Below are positions 17,787-27,109 of a stretch of DNA of 64,000 nt, piece after piece. How positions within the stretch are numbered: the stretch's first letter is position 1; every line of letters starts with the position of its first letter. A program made the translations under genes and the position numbers. Source of the stretch: Burkholderia contaminans. GTDB lineage: Bacteria; Pseudomonadota; Gammaproteobacteria; Burkholderiales; Burkholderiaceae. The notes below the pieces were generated by a model. That model did not search any database, was not told where the DNA came from, and saw only the letters and a list, made by a program, of their open reading frames with translations. The stretch spans positions 3,100,001-3,164,000 of the forward strand of contig NZ_CP090641.1 of NCBI RefSeq assembly GCF_029633825.1, given 5' to 3'.

Positions 17787-19349
17787 CTATCGCACGACGT
17801 CTCCCTCTGCCACTTGCACGTGCGGCGCCGCGTGCGTTTCCGGCAGCGCGTCGACGACCGGGCGCCCGTACTGGTCGTCGAAGCGCACGATATCGTCTTC
17901 GCCGAGATAGTTGCCCGATTGCACTTCGATGATTTCGAGCGGAATGCGGCCGGGATTCTCGAGGCGATGGACTTCACCGACGGCGATATACGTCGACTCG
18001 TTCTCGCTGAGCAGAAAGGTCTCGTTGCCGCGCGTCACCTTCGCGGTGCCGTGCACGACGATCCAGTGCTCGGCGCGGTGATAGTGCATCTGCAGCGACA
18101 GCCGCTTGCCCGGTTCGACGACGATCCGCTTCACCTGGAACCGCTCGCCGAGATCGATCGAATCGTAGTGCCCCCACGGACGCTGCACCTTGCGGTGTTC
18201 GCTCGCCTGCGGGCGCCGGTCGCTCTTCAGGCGCGCGACGATGTTCTTCACGCGCTGCACGTCGTGCCTGTTCGCGACGAGCACCGCGTCGGGCGTTTCG
18301 ATCACGACGACATCCTTCATGCCGACGCACGCGACGAGACGCCCTTCCGAACGCACGAGGCTGTCCTGCGTGTCCTCGAACACGGTCGGGCCGCGGGCGA
18401 CGTTGCCCTGGTCGTCCTTCGGCATGATTTCCCAGATCGCATCCCACGTGCCGACGTCCGACCAGCCGGCCGAAAGCGGCACCACGATGCCTTCGATGCC
18501 GAGTTCGCTGCTGTCGGCCAGGCGCTCCATGACCGCATAGTCGATCGAGTCGGACGGGCAGGCGTCGAACGCCGCGGCGTCGATCCGGAAGAACGGATCG
18601 TCGGCGACGCCCGCGCGCCACGCCGACTCGCAGGCCGCATGGATTTCGGGCGCCAGCGCGTGAATCGCCTTGAGCCAGACCGATGCGCGTGTGACGAAAA
18701 TGCCGCTGTTCCACCAGTAGTCGCCCGACTGCAGGTAGCGCTCGGCGAGCGCCGCGTCGGGTTTCTCGACGAAGCGTCCGATCGAATAACCGCCTTGTCC
18801 GCCGTGGCGGCTCGTCCGCGGCTCGCCGACCCGGATATAGCCGTAGCCCGTTTCCGCGCGGCGCGGCAGCACACCGAGCGTCACGATCGCGCCTTCTTGC
18901 GCATAACGTGCCGCGCGCGCGATCGCATCCTGGAACGCGCCGACATCGGCGATCACGTGATCGGCCGGCATCACCGCGAGCACGGGGTCGTCCTCGAATA
19001 CGCTGGCGTCGAGCGCGGCAAGCGTGAGCGCCGGTGCCGTGTTGCGCGCAGCGGGTTCGAGCAGGATACGAGCGGGCGCCGCACGGTCGACCACTTGCGC
19101 GGCGCTCATGATGCGATGCTGTTCGCCGCACACCAGCAACAGCTTGTCGCCCAGCACCGCGTTCGCGATGCCGTTCAGGCGGCGCGCCGTCGCGGACAAC
19201 GGCGATTCGTTCGAGGTCAGCTCGATCAACTGCTTCGGAAACTGTTCGCGCGACAGCGGCCAGAGGCGCGTGCCGGAGCCGCCGGCGAGGATGACCGGCA
19301 GGATGCGTGGAAGGTCGGGGGCGGGAACCGGGTGCAGGGTGCGTGTCAT
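17787..19349 (-). CDS. mannose-1-phosphate guanylyltransferase / mannose-6-phosphate isomerase (type II)
   Basis: 520 residues, slightly longer than the usual 470-480. The nucleotidyltransferase half begins I-L-P-V-I-L-A-G-G-S-G-T-R-L-W-P-L-S-R (18-34) and has F-P-K-Q and the F-V-E-K-P-D active-site motif near 185. The C-terminal cupin half has R-P-W-G-H-Y (about 390) and L-Q-M-H-Y-H-R-A-E-H-W with metal-binding His. The protein should turn fructose-6-P to mannose-6-P and mannose-1-P to GDP-mannose, which implies mannose or a GDP-mannose-derived sugar in the EPS. The start at 19349 overlaps the stop of the GNAT gene by ATGA, so they form a two-gene operon opposite to the flanking EPS genes. 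It is the ManC/AlgA/BceA type. Confidence 0.93.
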   Translation of the reverse strand: MTRTLHPVPAPDLPRILPVILAGGSGTRLWPLSREQFPKQLIELTSNESPLSATARRLNGIANAVLGDKLLLVCGEQHRIMSAAQVVDRAAPARILLEPAARNTAPALTLAALDASVFEDDPVLAVMPADHVIADVGAFQDAIARAARYAQEGAIVTLGVLPRRAETGYGYIRVGEPRTSRHGGQGGYSIGRFVEKPDAALAERYLQSGDYWWNSGIFVTRASVWLKAIHALAPEIHAACESAWRAGVADDPFFRIDAAAFDACPSDSIDYAVMERLADSSELGIEGIVVPLSAGWSDVGTWDAIWEIMPKDDQGNVARGPTVFEDTQDSLVRSEGRLVACVGMKDVVVIETPDAVLVANRHDVQRVKNIVARLKSDRRPQASEHRKVQRPWGHYDSIDLGERFQVKRIVVEPGKRLSLQMHYHRAEHWIVVHGTAKVTRGNETFLLSENESTYIAVGEVHRLENPGRIPLEIIEVQSGNYLGEDDIVRFDDQYGRPVVDALPETHAAPHVQVAEGDVVR

Positions 19350-19930
19350 CGATTGGCTCCGGTATCGGCGGGCAGCCGGTTGAGCACGCGTGCGTCGGTG
19401 CGCGCGTCTTCGTTCCTGGGCCGGGCCGACGAAACGGTCCGGGACAGCAGTTGGCGCAGCGCGCCGGCGGCGCGGTCGGCCGGCCGGATCATGCCGACGA
19501 ACGGTGCACCCTGCTCGAGATACGGTCCGTACGCCTTGCGGAATCCGAAACGTTTGTAGAACGCCTGGCGCGGCGCAGGGACGTGCATGCGCAGCGCGGC
19601 GTCCGGCCATGCGGCCAGTGCGGCGGTCAGTGCACGCTCGAGCAGGTGCTCGAGCGTTTCGCCGTCGCGGCACGCTTCGCTCGTCAATACCTTGTCGATC
19701 ACGACGTCCGGATCGATGTCGTCGCCGGGCAGGAGCCGTGCGTAGGCCGCGACTTCCACCGCGTCGCCGTTGCGCACGGTTGCATAGACGTGCAATGCGC
19801 CCGCGTCCTTGCCGTCGATGTCGAGATGGGTATGCGCATCCTCGACGACCAGCACGGTGTTGCGTGCGCGCAGGATTGCATAGAGATCGACGGCGCTCAG
19901 ATGTTCGAATTCACAACAATGCCATTCCAT
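19346..19930 (-). CDS. GNAT acetyltransferase, ElaA-like
   Basis: 194 residues. The start at 19930 is supported by GAGGA 7 nt upstream; the product begins MEWHCCEFEHLSAVDLYAIL and goes on with R-x-x-V-x-V-V-E-D, then D-I-D-G-K-D, the pattern of ElaA-type GNAT proteins. The acetyl-CoA-binding segment is degraded compared with the Q/R-x-x-G-x-G/A norm, and the catalytic C-terminal part (F-Y-K-R-F-G-F-R-K-A-Y-G-P-Y) is intact. The last 35 residues are an extra basic tail. The stop overlaps the start of the ManC-type gene (ATGA). It may acetylate a sugar or protein linked to EPS synthesis; the substrate is unknown. Confidence 0.8.
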   Translation of the reverse strand: MEWHCCEFEHLSAVDLYAILRARNTVLVVEDAHTHLDIDGKDAGALHVYATVRNGDAVEVAAYARLLPGDDIDPDVVIDKVLTSEACRDGETLEHLLERALTAALAAWPDAALRMHVPAPRQAFYKRFGFRKAYGPYLEQGAPFVGMIRPADRAAGALRQLLSRTVSSARPRNEDARTDARVLNRLPADTGANR

Positions 19931-20212
19931 GATGCGGTCCTCGTGTGAAACCTTCAGCACGCCATGTCGCACGGATACGTTCGTCCGATGCGAAGCGGCA
20001 ATGATCATGATGCGGATGCGGCGCGCGCCGGTCTGTTCGAAAGCTTACCCATGCTCGGGGTTCGCCCGGGCGAGGCGTCATCTGCCGACAGCGCCGTAAT
20101 GTCCGCCAGCACACATCGGCGGTGCCGGTGTTTTCCGATAATTGCCATGGCGAGGTGGCCGCGTTGCGCGGCCCATCCCTGTCGAACGTCAATGGAGAAT
20201 CGGGAGCGGTAC

Positions 20213-21436
20213 TTGAAGATTGCGATCGTTCACGACTGGCTGGTCGTGCCTGGCGGCGCCGAACGCGTGCTGGCGCACATGATCGACTGCTTTCCGCAGG
20301 CCGATGTCTACAGCCTCGTCGATTTCCTCGAGGATCGGGACTGCCTGCGCGGCCGCGCGGTGCGCACGTCCTTCATCCAGAAGCTGCCGTTCGCGCGCAC
20401 GCGCTACCGCAGCTACCTGCCGTTGTTTCCGCTGGCCATCGAACAGTTCGACCTGTCGGCGTACGATGTCGTGCTGTCGAGCTCGTATGCGGTTGCGAAG
20501 GGCGTGCTCAGCGGCCCGGACCAGTTCCACGCCAGCTACGTGCATTCGCCGGTGCGCTATGCGTGGGACCTGCAACACCAGTACCTGAACGAGGCCGGCC
20601 TCGCACGCGGGCCAAAATCGGTCATCGCGCGTGCGCTCCTGCATTACATCCGCAACTGGGATGCGCGTTCGGCGAACGGCGTCGATCGCGTGGCCGCCAA
20701 TTCGCACTTCATCGCGCGCCGCATCCGCAAGACTTACCGGCGCGATGCGACCGTGATCTATCCGCCGGTCGACGTCGACCACCTGTCGCCGCGCGCGGAC
20801 AAGGAGGCGTTCTACCTGACCGCGTCGCGGCTCGTGCCGTACAAGCGGATCGACCTGATCGTCGACGCGTTCTCGCGTACGCCGGAACGCCGCCTCGTCG
20901 TGATCGGCGACGGGCCGGAGATGGAGAAGATCCGCGCGCTGGCCGGGCCCAACGTCACGCTGCTCGGTTACCAGCCGTTCGACGTGCTGCACGACCACCT
21001 GCAGCGTGCGCGCGCATTCGTGTTCGCCGCGGAAGAGGATTTCGGCATTTCGCCGGTCGAGGCGCAGGCATGCGGCACGCCCGTGATCGCGTACGGGAAG
21101 GGCGGCGTGCGCGAGTCGGTGCGGGCGTGGCCCGGCACCGGCGCAACGGGCCTGTTCTACCGCGCGCAGACGGTCGATGCACTGGTCGATGCGCTTGCCC
21201 GATTCGAAGCGCTGCCGCGCGGGGCGATCGATCCGCACGCGTGTCGCGCGAATGCCGAGCGCTTCAGCTCGGCGCGCTTTCGGGACGCGTTCACGCGCTT
21301 CGTGATGGATGGCTATGCCGCGTTGCAGGAGGAGATGGCCGGTCCCGCCGGTTTCGCGCCGCACGGCGATGCGTCGATCGAGGACGGCATGGGCGATCTG
21401 CGGGATCGGGAGGGCGAGACGGCGCTGCGAACCTGA
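20213..21436 (+). CDS. GT4-family glycosyltransferase (mannosyltransferase-like)
   Basis: 407 residues. I chose the TTG at 20213 because GGGAG sits 6 nt upstream and the product then opens (M)KIAIVHDWLVVPGGAERV, the standard opening of this GT4 branch; ATG 20192 would add seven residues. The donor domain shows A-S-R-L-V-P-Y-K-R-I-D-L and the E-x7-E motif E-D-F-G-I-S-P-V-E, then A-C-G-T-P-V-I-A. The acceptor domain has S-Y-V-H-S-P-V-R-Y-A-W-D, common in WbaZ-type mannosyltransferases. It would extend the lipid-linked EPS repeat. The last 35 residues (after R-F-V-M-D-G-Y) are acidic and low-complexity. It is divergent from the GNAT/ManC pair. Confidence 0.87.
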   Translation: MKIAIVHDWLVVPGGAERVLAHMIDCFPQADVYSLVDFLEDRDCLRGRAVRTSFIQKLPFARTRYRSYLPLFPLAIEQFDLSAYDVVLSSSYAVAKGVLSGPDQFHASYVHSPVRYAWDLQHQYLNEAGLARGPKSVIARALLHYIRNWDARSANGVDRVAANSHFIARRIRKTYRRDATVIYPPVDVDHLSPRADKEAFYLTASRLVPYKRIDLIVDAFSRTPERRLVVIGDGPEMEKIRALAGPNVTLLGYQPFDVLHDHLQRARAFVFAAEEDFGISPVEAQACGTPVIAYGKGGVRESVRAWPGTGATGLFYRAQTVDALVDALARFEALPRGAIDPHACRANAERFSSARFRDAFTRFVMDGYAALQEEMAGPAGFAPHGDASIEDGMGDLRDREGETALRT

Positions 21437-22126
21437 GCGGCGATCGCGCGGGATGATTACGGAGTGTAACCGCCGGGCGGCCCGCGCGCCGTGCCGGGAC
21501 GGCGCCGCCGGCCGGCAGCGCGCGCGATTATGTGGCGTGCGGCGTGTGGTGCCGGTCTTTTTAAAGGATTCCGGTGAAAATCACGCGCAATCGAGGGGGC
21601 CGATCTGGCGGAAATGTAGTATTTGGCACTGATTGACGCGATTGTTGAGAGAGAATCAAATCTTGGTAGCCAAAGGTGTATCGCGCGGGGCGACCGGCTG
21701 CGTAACCGGCTGATTCAGGATTATCTTTTGGTAACAAGACCATCTCGAAACGAGGTGTAAATTCACGAACGGATGAAGTGCGGCGGTCATTCCGCTTGTG
21801 GGTTGGCCGCCATCCGGTTCAGTATCGGGCGCGATCGTCGTGTACGACGCGACGCACGCTCGGACGGATGCTCCGTTTGTCGACGTGCCCCGCCTGCCGG
21901 CGGGTCGCGTCAAAGCGGGAATGTCGCGGCTCGCGCAGCCGCGCGTTCCCTTTGAGTTCGATGACAACGAGGCCGGATGACATCCGGCTCGACCTCCGGG
22001 GGTTCTCGCCGTGTGCAGTTTCGATATTCGCCAAGGCTGCGGAAACGCAGCGCGGAAAGGTGGCCATGCGCCGCCGGCCGCAGCGCACGCGAACGGTTCG
22101 CGGAGTGGAGAAAGTGATGGTTCGTT
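21437..22126. other. 690-bp region upstream of the sigma-54 activator gene
   Basis: No gene is supported. Two tidy hairpins are present: CCCGCC-TGCC-GGCGGG (21889-21904) and GCCGGAT-GAC-ATCCGGC (21972-21988), the second about 140 bp before the activator's start codon. A TTGGCAC sequence near 21622 looks like a -24 element but has no GC at the right distance. A 12-codon frame (ATG 22117) overlaps the activator start in another phase and has the better ribosome binding site (GGAG upstream). Confidence 0.4.
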
Positions 22127-23518
22127 ATGAATATGCCAATAACGCGCGATAAGAGCGCCGACGCGGGGAGTGGTAACGGGCAGCGTCCGCTGATTTACTG
22201 GACGCAGTCGCCGTCCGTCATGCTCCGGAAGGAACTGGCGCGACGCGACTGGAAAGTGTCGATCGTCGCGCAGGCGAGCGAGTTGCGCGACACGTCCGGC
22301 GAAATCACCTGCGGCATCCTCGACCTGAGCGGCGGCCATGCCGACGCGATCGGCAGCATCGCGTCGACCTGCGCGTCGATGCGCGACGTCGTCTGGGTCG
22401 CACTCATCGATGTCGGCCAGACCGCTTCTCCGAACGTTCGCGCGCTGTTGCGCGACTATTGCTTCGACTACGTCACGTTGCCCGCCTCGCACCAGCGCAT
22501 CGCCGATACGGTCGGCCACGCGTACGGCATGGAGTGCCTGTTCGCGCGCGACCGCGAACGGCTCGAATCGGAGGAAAAAGGCATCGTCGGCACCTGCAGC
22601 GCGATGCTGCGGCTGTTCGATACGGTGCGGCGCTTCGCGCGCACCGACGCACCGGTGTTCGTGTTCGGCGAAACAGGGACGGGCAAGGAGTTGACTGCCG
22701 TCGCGATCCATCGCCATTCTGAGCGCCGCAACGGCCCGTTCGTCGCGGTCAACTGCGGCGCCATTCCGCCGCATCTGCTGCAATCCGAACTGTTCGGCTA
22801 TGAGCGCGGCGCATTTACCGGCGCGAACGCGCGCAAGATCGGCTATGTCGAAGCGGCGAACGGCGGCACGCTGCTGCTCGACGAGATCGGCGACCTGCCG
22901 CACGAGAGCCAGGCGAGCCTGCTCCGCTTTCTGCAGGAGCGTTCAATTCATCGCCTGGGCGGCAGCGATCCGGTGCCGGTCGATGTCCGGATCGTGTCGG
23001 CGACGCACGTCGACTTGCGCGAAGCGATGGAGGAAGGGCGTTTTCGGCCGGACCTGTTCCACCGTCTGTGCGTGATGCGCATCGACCAGCCGCCGCTGCG
23101 CGCGCGCGGCAAGGACATCGAGCTGCTCGCGCATCACATGCTCGAACGCTTCCGCGGCGACGCGCGCCATCGCGTGCGCGGCTTCTCGACGGATGCGATC
23201 ACGGCACTCTACAAGCACGACTGGCCCGGCAACGTCCGCGAGCTGATCAACCGCGTGCGCCGCGCGGTCGTGATGACGGAAGGGCGCCTGATTACCGCGC
23301 AGGATCTCGAACTCGAATACTGTCTCGATGCCGCGTCACCGTCGGTGGCCGACATCCGCAAGTCGATCGAACGCGAGGCGATCGAAACCGCCCTGTTGCG
23401 CACGCGCGGGCGCGTCGCCGCGTCGGCCCGCGAGCTCGGCGTGTCGCGCGCGACGTTGTATCGCTGGATGGAGGCATACGGGATCGAGCGGCCGCGCGGC
23501 ACGGGCTCGTCCGACTGA
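22127..23518 (+). CDS. sigma-54 enhancer-binding protein, FleQ/BerB-like
   Basis: 463 residues. Residues 20-135 form a degenerate receiver-like domain: the switch-lysine region reads D-Y-V-T-L-P, with Leu for Lys, so phosphorelay control is unlikely. The AAA+ domain has Walker A G-E-T-G-T-G-K-E (181-188), the sigma-54-contact motif G-A-F-T-G-A (228-233) and Walker B L-L-L-D-E-I-G-D (249-256). A Fis-type helix-turn-helix ends the protein (about 420-452). Architecture and locus match BerB of B. cenocepacia, a c-di-GMP-binding activator of sigma-54-dependent transcription of the CRP-type regulator berA. A perfect -24/-12 promoter lies before the CRP-type gene at 31413, in agreement. The L-F-R-S c-di-GMP motif of FleQ is not seen. 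BerB identity is inferred. Confidence 0.9.
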   Translation: MNMPITRDKSADAGSGNGQRPLIYWTQSPSVMLRKELARRDWKVSIVAQASELRDTSGEITCGILDLSGGHADAIGSIASTCASMRDVVWVALIDVGQTASPNVRALLRDYCFDYVTLPASHQRIADTVGHAYGMECLFARDRERLESEEKGIVGTCSAMLRLFDTVRRFARTDAPVFVFGETGTGKELTAVAIHRHSERRNGPFVAVNCGAIPPHLLQSELFGYERGAFTGANARKIGYVEAANGGTLLLDEIGDLPHESQASLLRFLQERSIHRLGGSDPVPVDVRIVSATHVDLREAMEEGRFRPDLFHRLCVMRIDQPPLRARGKDIELLAHHMLERFRGDARHRVRGFSTDAITALYKHDWPGNVRELINRVRRAVVMTEGRLITAQDLELEYCLDAASPSVADIRKSIEREAIETALLRTRGRVAASARELGVSRATLYRWMEAYGIERPRGTGSSD

Positions 23519-23539
23519 GATTCATTCGACAAGGCGACA

Positions 23540-23563
23540 CTCGCGGCTGCCGAAAGCCGCGAG
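23540..23563. terminator. bidirectional terminator hairpin between convergent genes
   Basis: Perfect 9-bp stem CTCGCGGCT / AGCCGCGAG around GCCGAA, 22 bp after the activator stop and 8 bp after the end of the GH2 gene on the other strand. It can serve both transcripts. The flanking T content is modest. Confidence 0.55.
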
Positions 23564-23570
23564 CGTTGCG

Positions 23571-26054
23571 TCAACCGGCCTGCGTGGCGCGCACCGTGCG
23601 CGCGGCGTTCACGGCCCGAATTTCCACGGTCGGCGGCCCATCGGTCGCGGCCGCATGCTTCCCGATCATTTCAAGCGGAACGAGCGCGACGCGCGCCGGC
23701 GTGCCGGGCGCGAGATGGAACCAGTCGTCGCGGGGCACGTAGCCCGGTGCATCGATCTGCACATGACGCGCGACGTGCCGTGTATCGATGTCGACGTGCC
23801 ACGTGTCACCGGTGCGCGACACGCACGCTTCCAGCCCGAGTTCACGGCGCGCCAGCACGGCCGGATGCGTGCGGGACGGGAAATGGAACGCCTGCGACAG
23901 CAGCGTGCCGTCGTCGGCACGCAGCGTCGCGAAGACGGTGTCGTGTTCGCAAGTCCCGAAGCGGTACGCGTAGGTCCAGTCGAAGAACCGGCCGAGCAGC
24001 TCGGCCGAGCCGATCCGCACCGTGTCGTGCGCGGCGATCCGCACCGGGCAACCGGCACGCGCGACCGGCGTGCGGCCGTCGCGCAGCGCGACCAGCTCGA
24101 GTGCGGCCGACAACGGCGCGGGGCGCTCGTTGACGACATGCACGTCGAGCCCGTTCAAGCCTTCGTCGACCAGCAGCACCTGCACGGGCTGCAGGACCTG
24201 GCGCAACGCATGCCACGCCGATTTCGGCCGGTGCGCGGCGTCGATCAGCCCCCAGCCGGCGCCCGGCATCACGTCCTGGAACTGCCAGACGAGCGCGCCG
24301 GCGCAGCGCGAGCCGGTGCGCCGCCATTCGGAAAACGTTTCGCGCATCAGGTCCGCGATCACCGCGCGCGACAGCTCGAAGTAGCGCGCCGGATCCTCGC
24401 GCCGCAGCCGGTCGGGCACGACGTCGTAGAGCGTCTGCAGATAGTGGTCGCGAACGTCCTCGAAATCCCACGACGTGCCGGGGTCGCGCGGCACGGCTGC
24501 CTTCCAGCGCGGCTCGTGCACGCCGGGCCAGCCGAGCTCGGCGAGCGTCGCGTCGCACGGCACGTTCGAGAATGCGAGGCATTCGCTCGCGAAGCGCACG
24601 TCCGCGCGGCGCGCGTCGTCGAGCGGGCGCAGGTACGCACCGACGCCGTAGTAGTGCGACACGCGTTCGCGCGGGGCGAACGGCAGCACGCCGCCGTCGG
24701 GCGAATCGGGCACGTACGGGACGTCGGGCCGGCATGCGGCCGCGTGGCCGGCCAGCCGGTCGGCGGTCAGCTCGAGGAAGCGCTGCTTCGGCCCGAGCCC
24801 GGACATCGCGGCCTGTTGTGCGATCTCGCTGCCGCCGCACAGTACGGCAAGCGACGGCGACGCGCTGTGCCGCGACAGGAACTGACGGACTTCGCGATCG
24901 ACGTTGTCCGCGAATGCGGGATCGTCGAGCGCATAGTCGAAGTTCGCGAACATGAAATCCTGCCAGACCAGCAGCCCGAGCCGGTCGCACCACGCGTGAA
25001 AGGCATCGGCCTCGTAGGTCATCGTGCCGCCGACGCGGATCATGTTGAAGCCGGCGTCGCGCGCGAGCCCGAGCAGGTGGGCGTAGGTGGCGTCGTCCGC
25101 GTGCAGCGTGCGCGGCGCGGCGCTGCTCCAGCATGCGCCGCGCGCGAACACGGGCACGCCGTTGATGCGCAGCCCGAAGCCCTTGCCGTCGGCGCCGGCG
25201 TCGACTTCGATCGTGCGGAAACCGGTTGCGCCGAGCGGTCGCAACGCGTCGCCGAGATGCAGTGCGACGTCGTACAGCACCGGCTCGCCGTGCGTATGCG
25301 GCCACCAGCGGCACACGTTGGGCACCGCGACGCTCGCGCGCAGACGGTCGGGGCCGGCGCGTTCGAGCGTGGCGTGGTGCTTGCCGCACGACAGCCGTGC
25401 GGCGAGCGCGTCGGGCAGCGGCGCTGCGAACGTCAGTTCCGCGTCGAGCCAGCCCGTCTCGCCTTCGATGCGCGCGTGCAGGTCGCAATCGACGAGCACG
25501 GGCCCGTCAGCGGGATCGAGCACGTCCACGGGCCGCCACGGGCCGGTCGGCACATGCGGCGGAAACCAGCCCGGCATGTGTCCGAACAGCGACGTGCGGA
25601 CCGTGCGTAGCGCCGCCGGCTCCGCGAGCCGCGTCCGCCAGCGTGCGCGGCGCGGCGCGCGCGTGTCGCGCAGGTGCGCGGCGAGCGCCCGGAAGCAGAC
25701 GGTCAGCCGGTGCGTACCGTCGAGCGACACGGAAACGTCGTGTGCGACGAACATGCTGTCGGAGCGGAGAATCGGCGTGTCGTCGAGCCACGCTTGCGCG
25801 AGCGTCGCGAGGCCGTGAAAACGCAGCACGCGCGGCCCGTGTCCGCGCAGTTCGATCCGGTACCAGTGGTCGCGCTCGTCGAGCGATGCGGCTTCGTCGA
25901 GCCGGCCCGCGAGCGCGAGCGACTGCGCGACCGTGCCGGGCACGGTCGCCGGAATCCAGCCGTCGCCGGCGGCCGGGAGGTCGCGCGGTTCCCGCGCAGC
26001 GCCCGCGGCCGTCGGCAGCATCGACCACGCGGGCAGGGCACGCGTGCGCGTCAC
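23571..26054 (-). CDS. GH2 beta-mannosidase-like glycosidase
   Basis: 827 residues, no signal peptide, so probably cytoplasmic. The GTG start at 26054 overlaps the previous gene's TGA by 4 nt. Domains in order: N-terminal jelly-roll (about 30-180, W-Y-R-I-E-L then R-F-H-G-L), immunoglobulin-like domain (190-280), TIM barrel (285-600) and a C-terminal beta region. The barrel carries N-M-I-R-V-G-G, the acid/base Glu410 in C-G-G-S-E and the likely nucleophile Glu491 in F-A-S-E-C, as in beta-mannosidases (W-N-G-x-N-E and F-x-S-E-x-G). Family knowledge gives cleavage of terminal beta-linked mannose. It is the last gene of the carrier-protein operon; a glycosidase here hints at a sugar-containing product or at glycosyl transfer. 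Substrate not known. Confidence 0.85.
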   Translation of the reverse strand: MTRTRALPAWSMLPTAAGAAREPRDLPAAGDGWIPATVPGTVAQSLALAGRLDEAASLDERDHWYRIELRGHGPRVLRFHGLATLAQAWLDDTPILRSDSMFVAHDVSVSLDGTHRLTVCFRALAAHLRDTRAPRRARWRTRLAEPAALRTVRTSLFGHMPGWFPPHVPTGPWRPVDVLDPADGPVLVDCDLHARIEGETGWLDAELTFAAPLPDALAARLSCGKHHATLERAGPDRLRASVAVPNVCRWWPHTHGEPVLYDVALHLGDALRPLGATGFRTIEVDAGADGKGFGLRINGVPVFARGACWSSAAPRTLHADDATYAHLLGLARDAGFNMIRVGGTMTYEADAFHAWCDRLGLLVWQDFMFANFDYALDDPAFADNVDREVRQFLSRHSASPSLAVLCGGSEIAQQAAMSGLGPKQRFLELTADRLAGHAAACRPDVPYVPDSPDGGVLPFAPRERVSHYYGVGAYLRPLDDARRADVRFASECLAFSNVPCDATLAELGWPGVHEPRWKAAVPRDPGTSWDFEDVRDHYLQTLYDVVPDRLRREDPARYFELSRAVIADLMRETFSEWRRTGSRCAGALVWQFQDVMPGAGWGLIDAAHRPKSAWHALRQVLQPVQVLLVDEGLNGLDVHVVNERPAPLSAALELVALRDGRTPVARAGCPVRIAAHDTVRIGSAELLGRFFDWTYAYRFGTCEHDTVFATLRADDGTLLSQAFHFPSRTHPAVLARRELGLEACVSRTGDTWHVDIDTRHVARHVQIDAPGYVPRDDWFHLAPGTPARVALVPLEMIGKHAAATDGPPTVEIRAVNAARTVRATQAG

Positions 26055-27109
26055 CGCATGGCCGGCACGGGTGCCGCCGTGTCGCTGCGCACGGGCTTCA
26101 TGTGCCGCAGCGGCAACGCGATCTGCCGCGCGCACGCTACCACATCCGTATAGGCGGCCTCGATCGCTTCGAGCGTCGAGTCGCCGCGCTCCTCCTTGCC
26201 GCGCGCGCACGCGCGTGCGAGCCGGAATTCGAGCACCATCGCTTCGGACGCGATGCGGTCGCATGCGGCACGGATCTCGGCGAACGGCCCGACGCAGCCG
26301 CTGGCCTGCAGCCAGCGCGCGTAATGGCCGAACAGCTCGAAATTCGCGCCGAGCTGCCGCACCGAGTTGAACGAGTACGCATGGAAATGCTCGAGCGGCG
26401 AATCGGCGAGCGTCCGCGCATCGGTCTGCAACTGCCGCCGGAACGCGGCGATCGGGTTGACGACCGGCAGGCGCCGCAGGTGGCGCTGCAGCGCGGCGAG
26501 CGACGTTTCGCACAGCTCGCGCTCGTCGAGCGGCGCAAACCGCCGCTTCGCGCATTCCACGTAAGGCGGCAGCGTCATCGGCGAGTTGCCGCCGACGAGC
26601 CCGTTGTAGTCGAAATCCTCGGCCACGTAATACCCGCTGTTGTGGAAGTAGCCGATCTGGCGTTTCGCGCGGTCGATCGCATCGATGCCGATCGTCGTCT
26701 TCGTGTGCTGCGTGCGGTAGCTGCTGCCGCGCGTATCGGGCAGGAACCACGCGTCGACCTCGACGATCATCAGGTGGCCGCGCGCAACCTGCGTCTCGAT
26801 GTGCTGGTCGAGCGGTTCGTAGATCGAGTGTTCCTGCACGACGATGCCGTACAGCCGCTCGAGTTCGTCGTGCGGAAACTTGAAGAACGTGAACTGGTCG
26901 CCCTCGAAATCGAGCGCAATCGTAAACGGCAGCGCCGCGTACGGATTGAAGCCCCACCACCGGAGCACCTCGAGCCACATGTCGACGTAGCAGTTGGTCT
27001 GTTTCCAGACCATCTCCTGGCTATGCAGCGGATGCGGGCGGTAGTGGCGCGCGCGGTGGCGCACATCCTCGAACGACGCGTCTTCGCCGTCGCGGGACAC
27101 GAATCTCAT
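26051..27109 (-). CDS. DUF1839-like protein of amino acid:carrier-protein ligase cluster
   Basis: 352 residues, soluble, with no signal peptide. ATG 27109 overlaps the stop of the ligase gene (ATGA). Visible conserved blocks are W-K-Q-T-N-C-Y-V-D-M-W-L-E-V-L (about 36-50), D-F-E-G-D-Q-F-T-F-F-K-F (67-78), E-V-D-A-W-F-L-P-D-T (about 118) and Y-F-H-N-S-G-Y-Y-x-L/V-x-x-x-D-F. The conserved Cys, His and Asp positions look catalytic or metal-binding, but no reaction has been assigned to this family as far as I know. DUF1839 proteins tend to occur beside SerRS-like carrier-protein ligases, which is the arrangement here. A role in moving or using the carrier-bound aminoacyl group is inference; the C-terminal 150 residues are mostly helical. 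Confidence 0.75.
   Translation of the reverse strand: MRFVSRDGEDASFEDVRHRARHYRPHPLHSQEMVWKQTNCYVDMWLEVLRWWGFNPYAALPFTIALDFEGDQFTFFKFPHDELERLYGIVVQEHSIYEPLDQHIETQVARGHLMIVEVDAWFLPDTRGSSYRTQHTKTTIGIDAIDRAKRQIGYFHNSGYYVAEDFDYNGLVGGNSPMTLPPYVECAKRRFAPLDERELCETSLAALQRHLRRLPVVNPIAAFRRQLQTDARTLADSPLEHFHAYSFNSVRQLGANFELFGHYARWLQASGCVGPFAEIRAACDRIASEAMVLEFRLARACARGKEERGDSTLEAIEAAYTDVVACARQIALPLRHMKPVRSDTAAPVPAMR

Noticed and set aside
17772..19559. Long open frame (about 595 codons) on the plus strand opposite the ManC-type gene
   Set aside because: It is the antisense shadow of a clear, motif-complete gene; its composition (Arg, His, Ala) is typical of reverse-strand reading in high-GC DNA, and it has no family features.
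21617..21640. TTGGCAC sequence resembling a sigma-54 -24 element before the activator gene
   Set aside because: The required GC 10 nt after GG is CG here; the next GC is 11 nt away, and sigma-54 spacing is strict.
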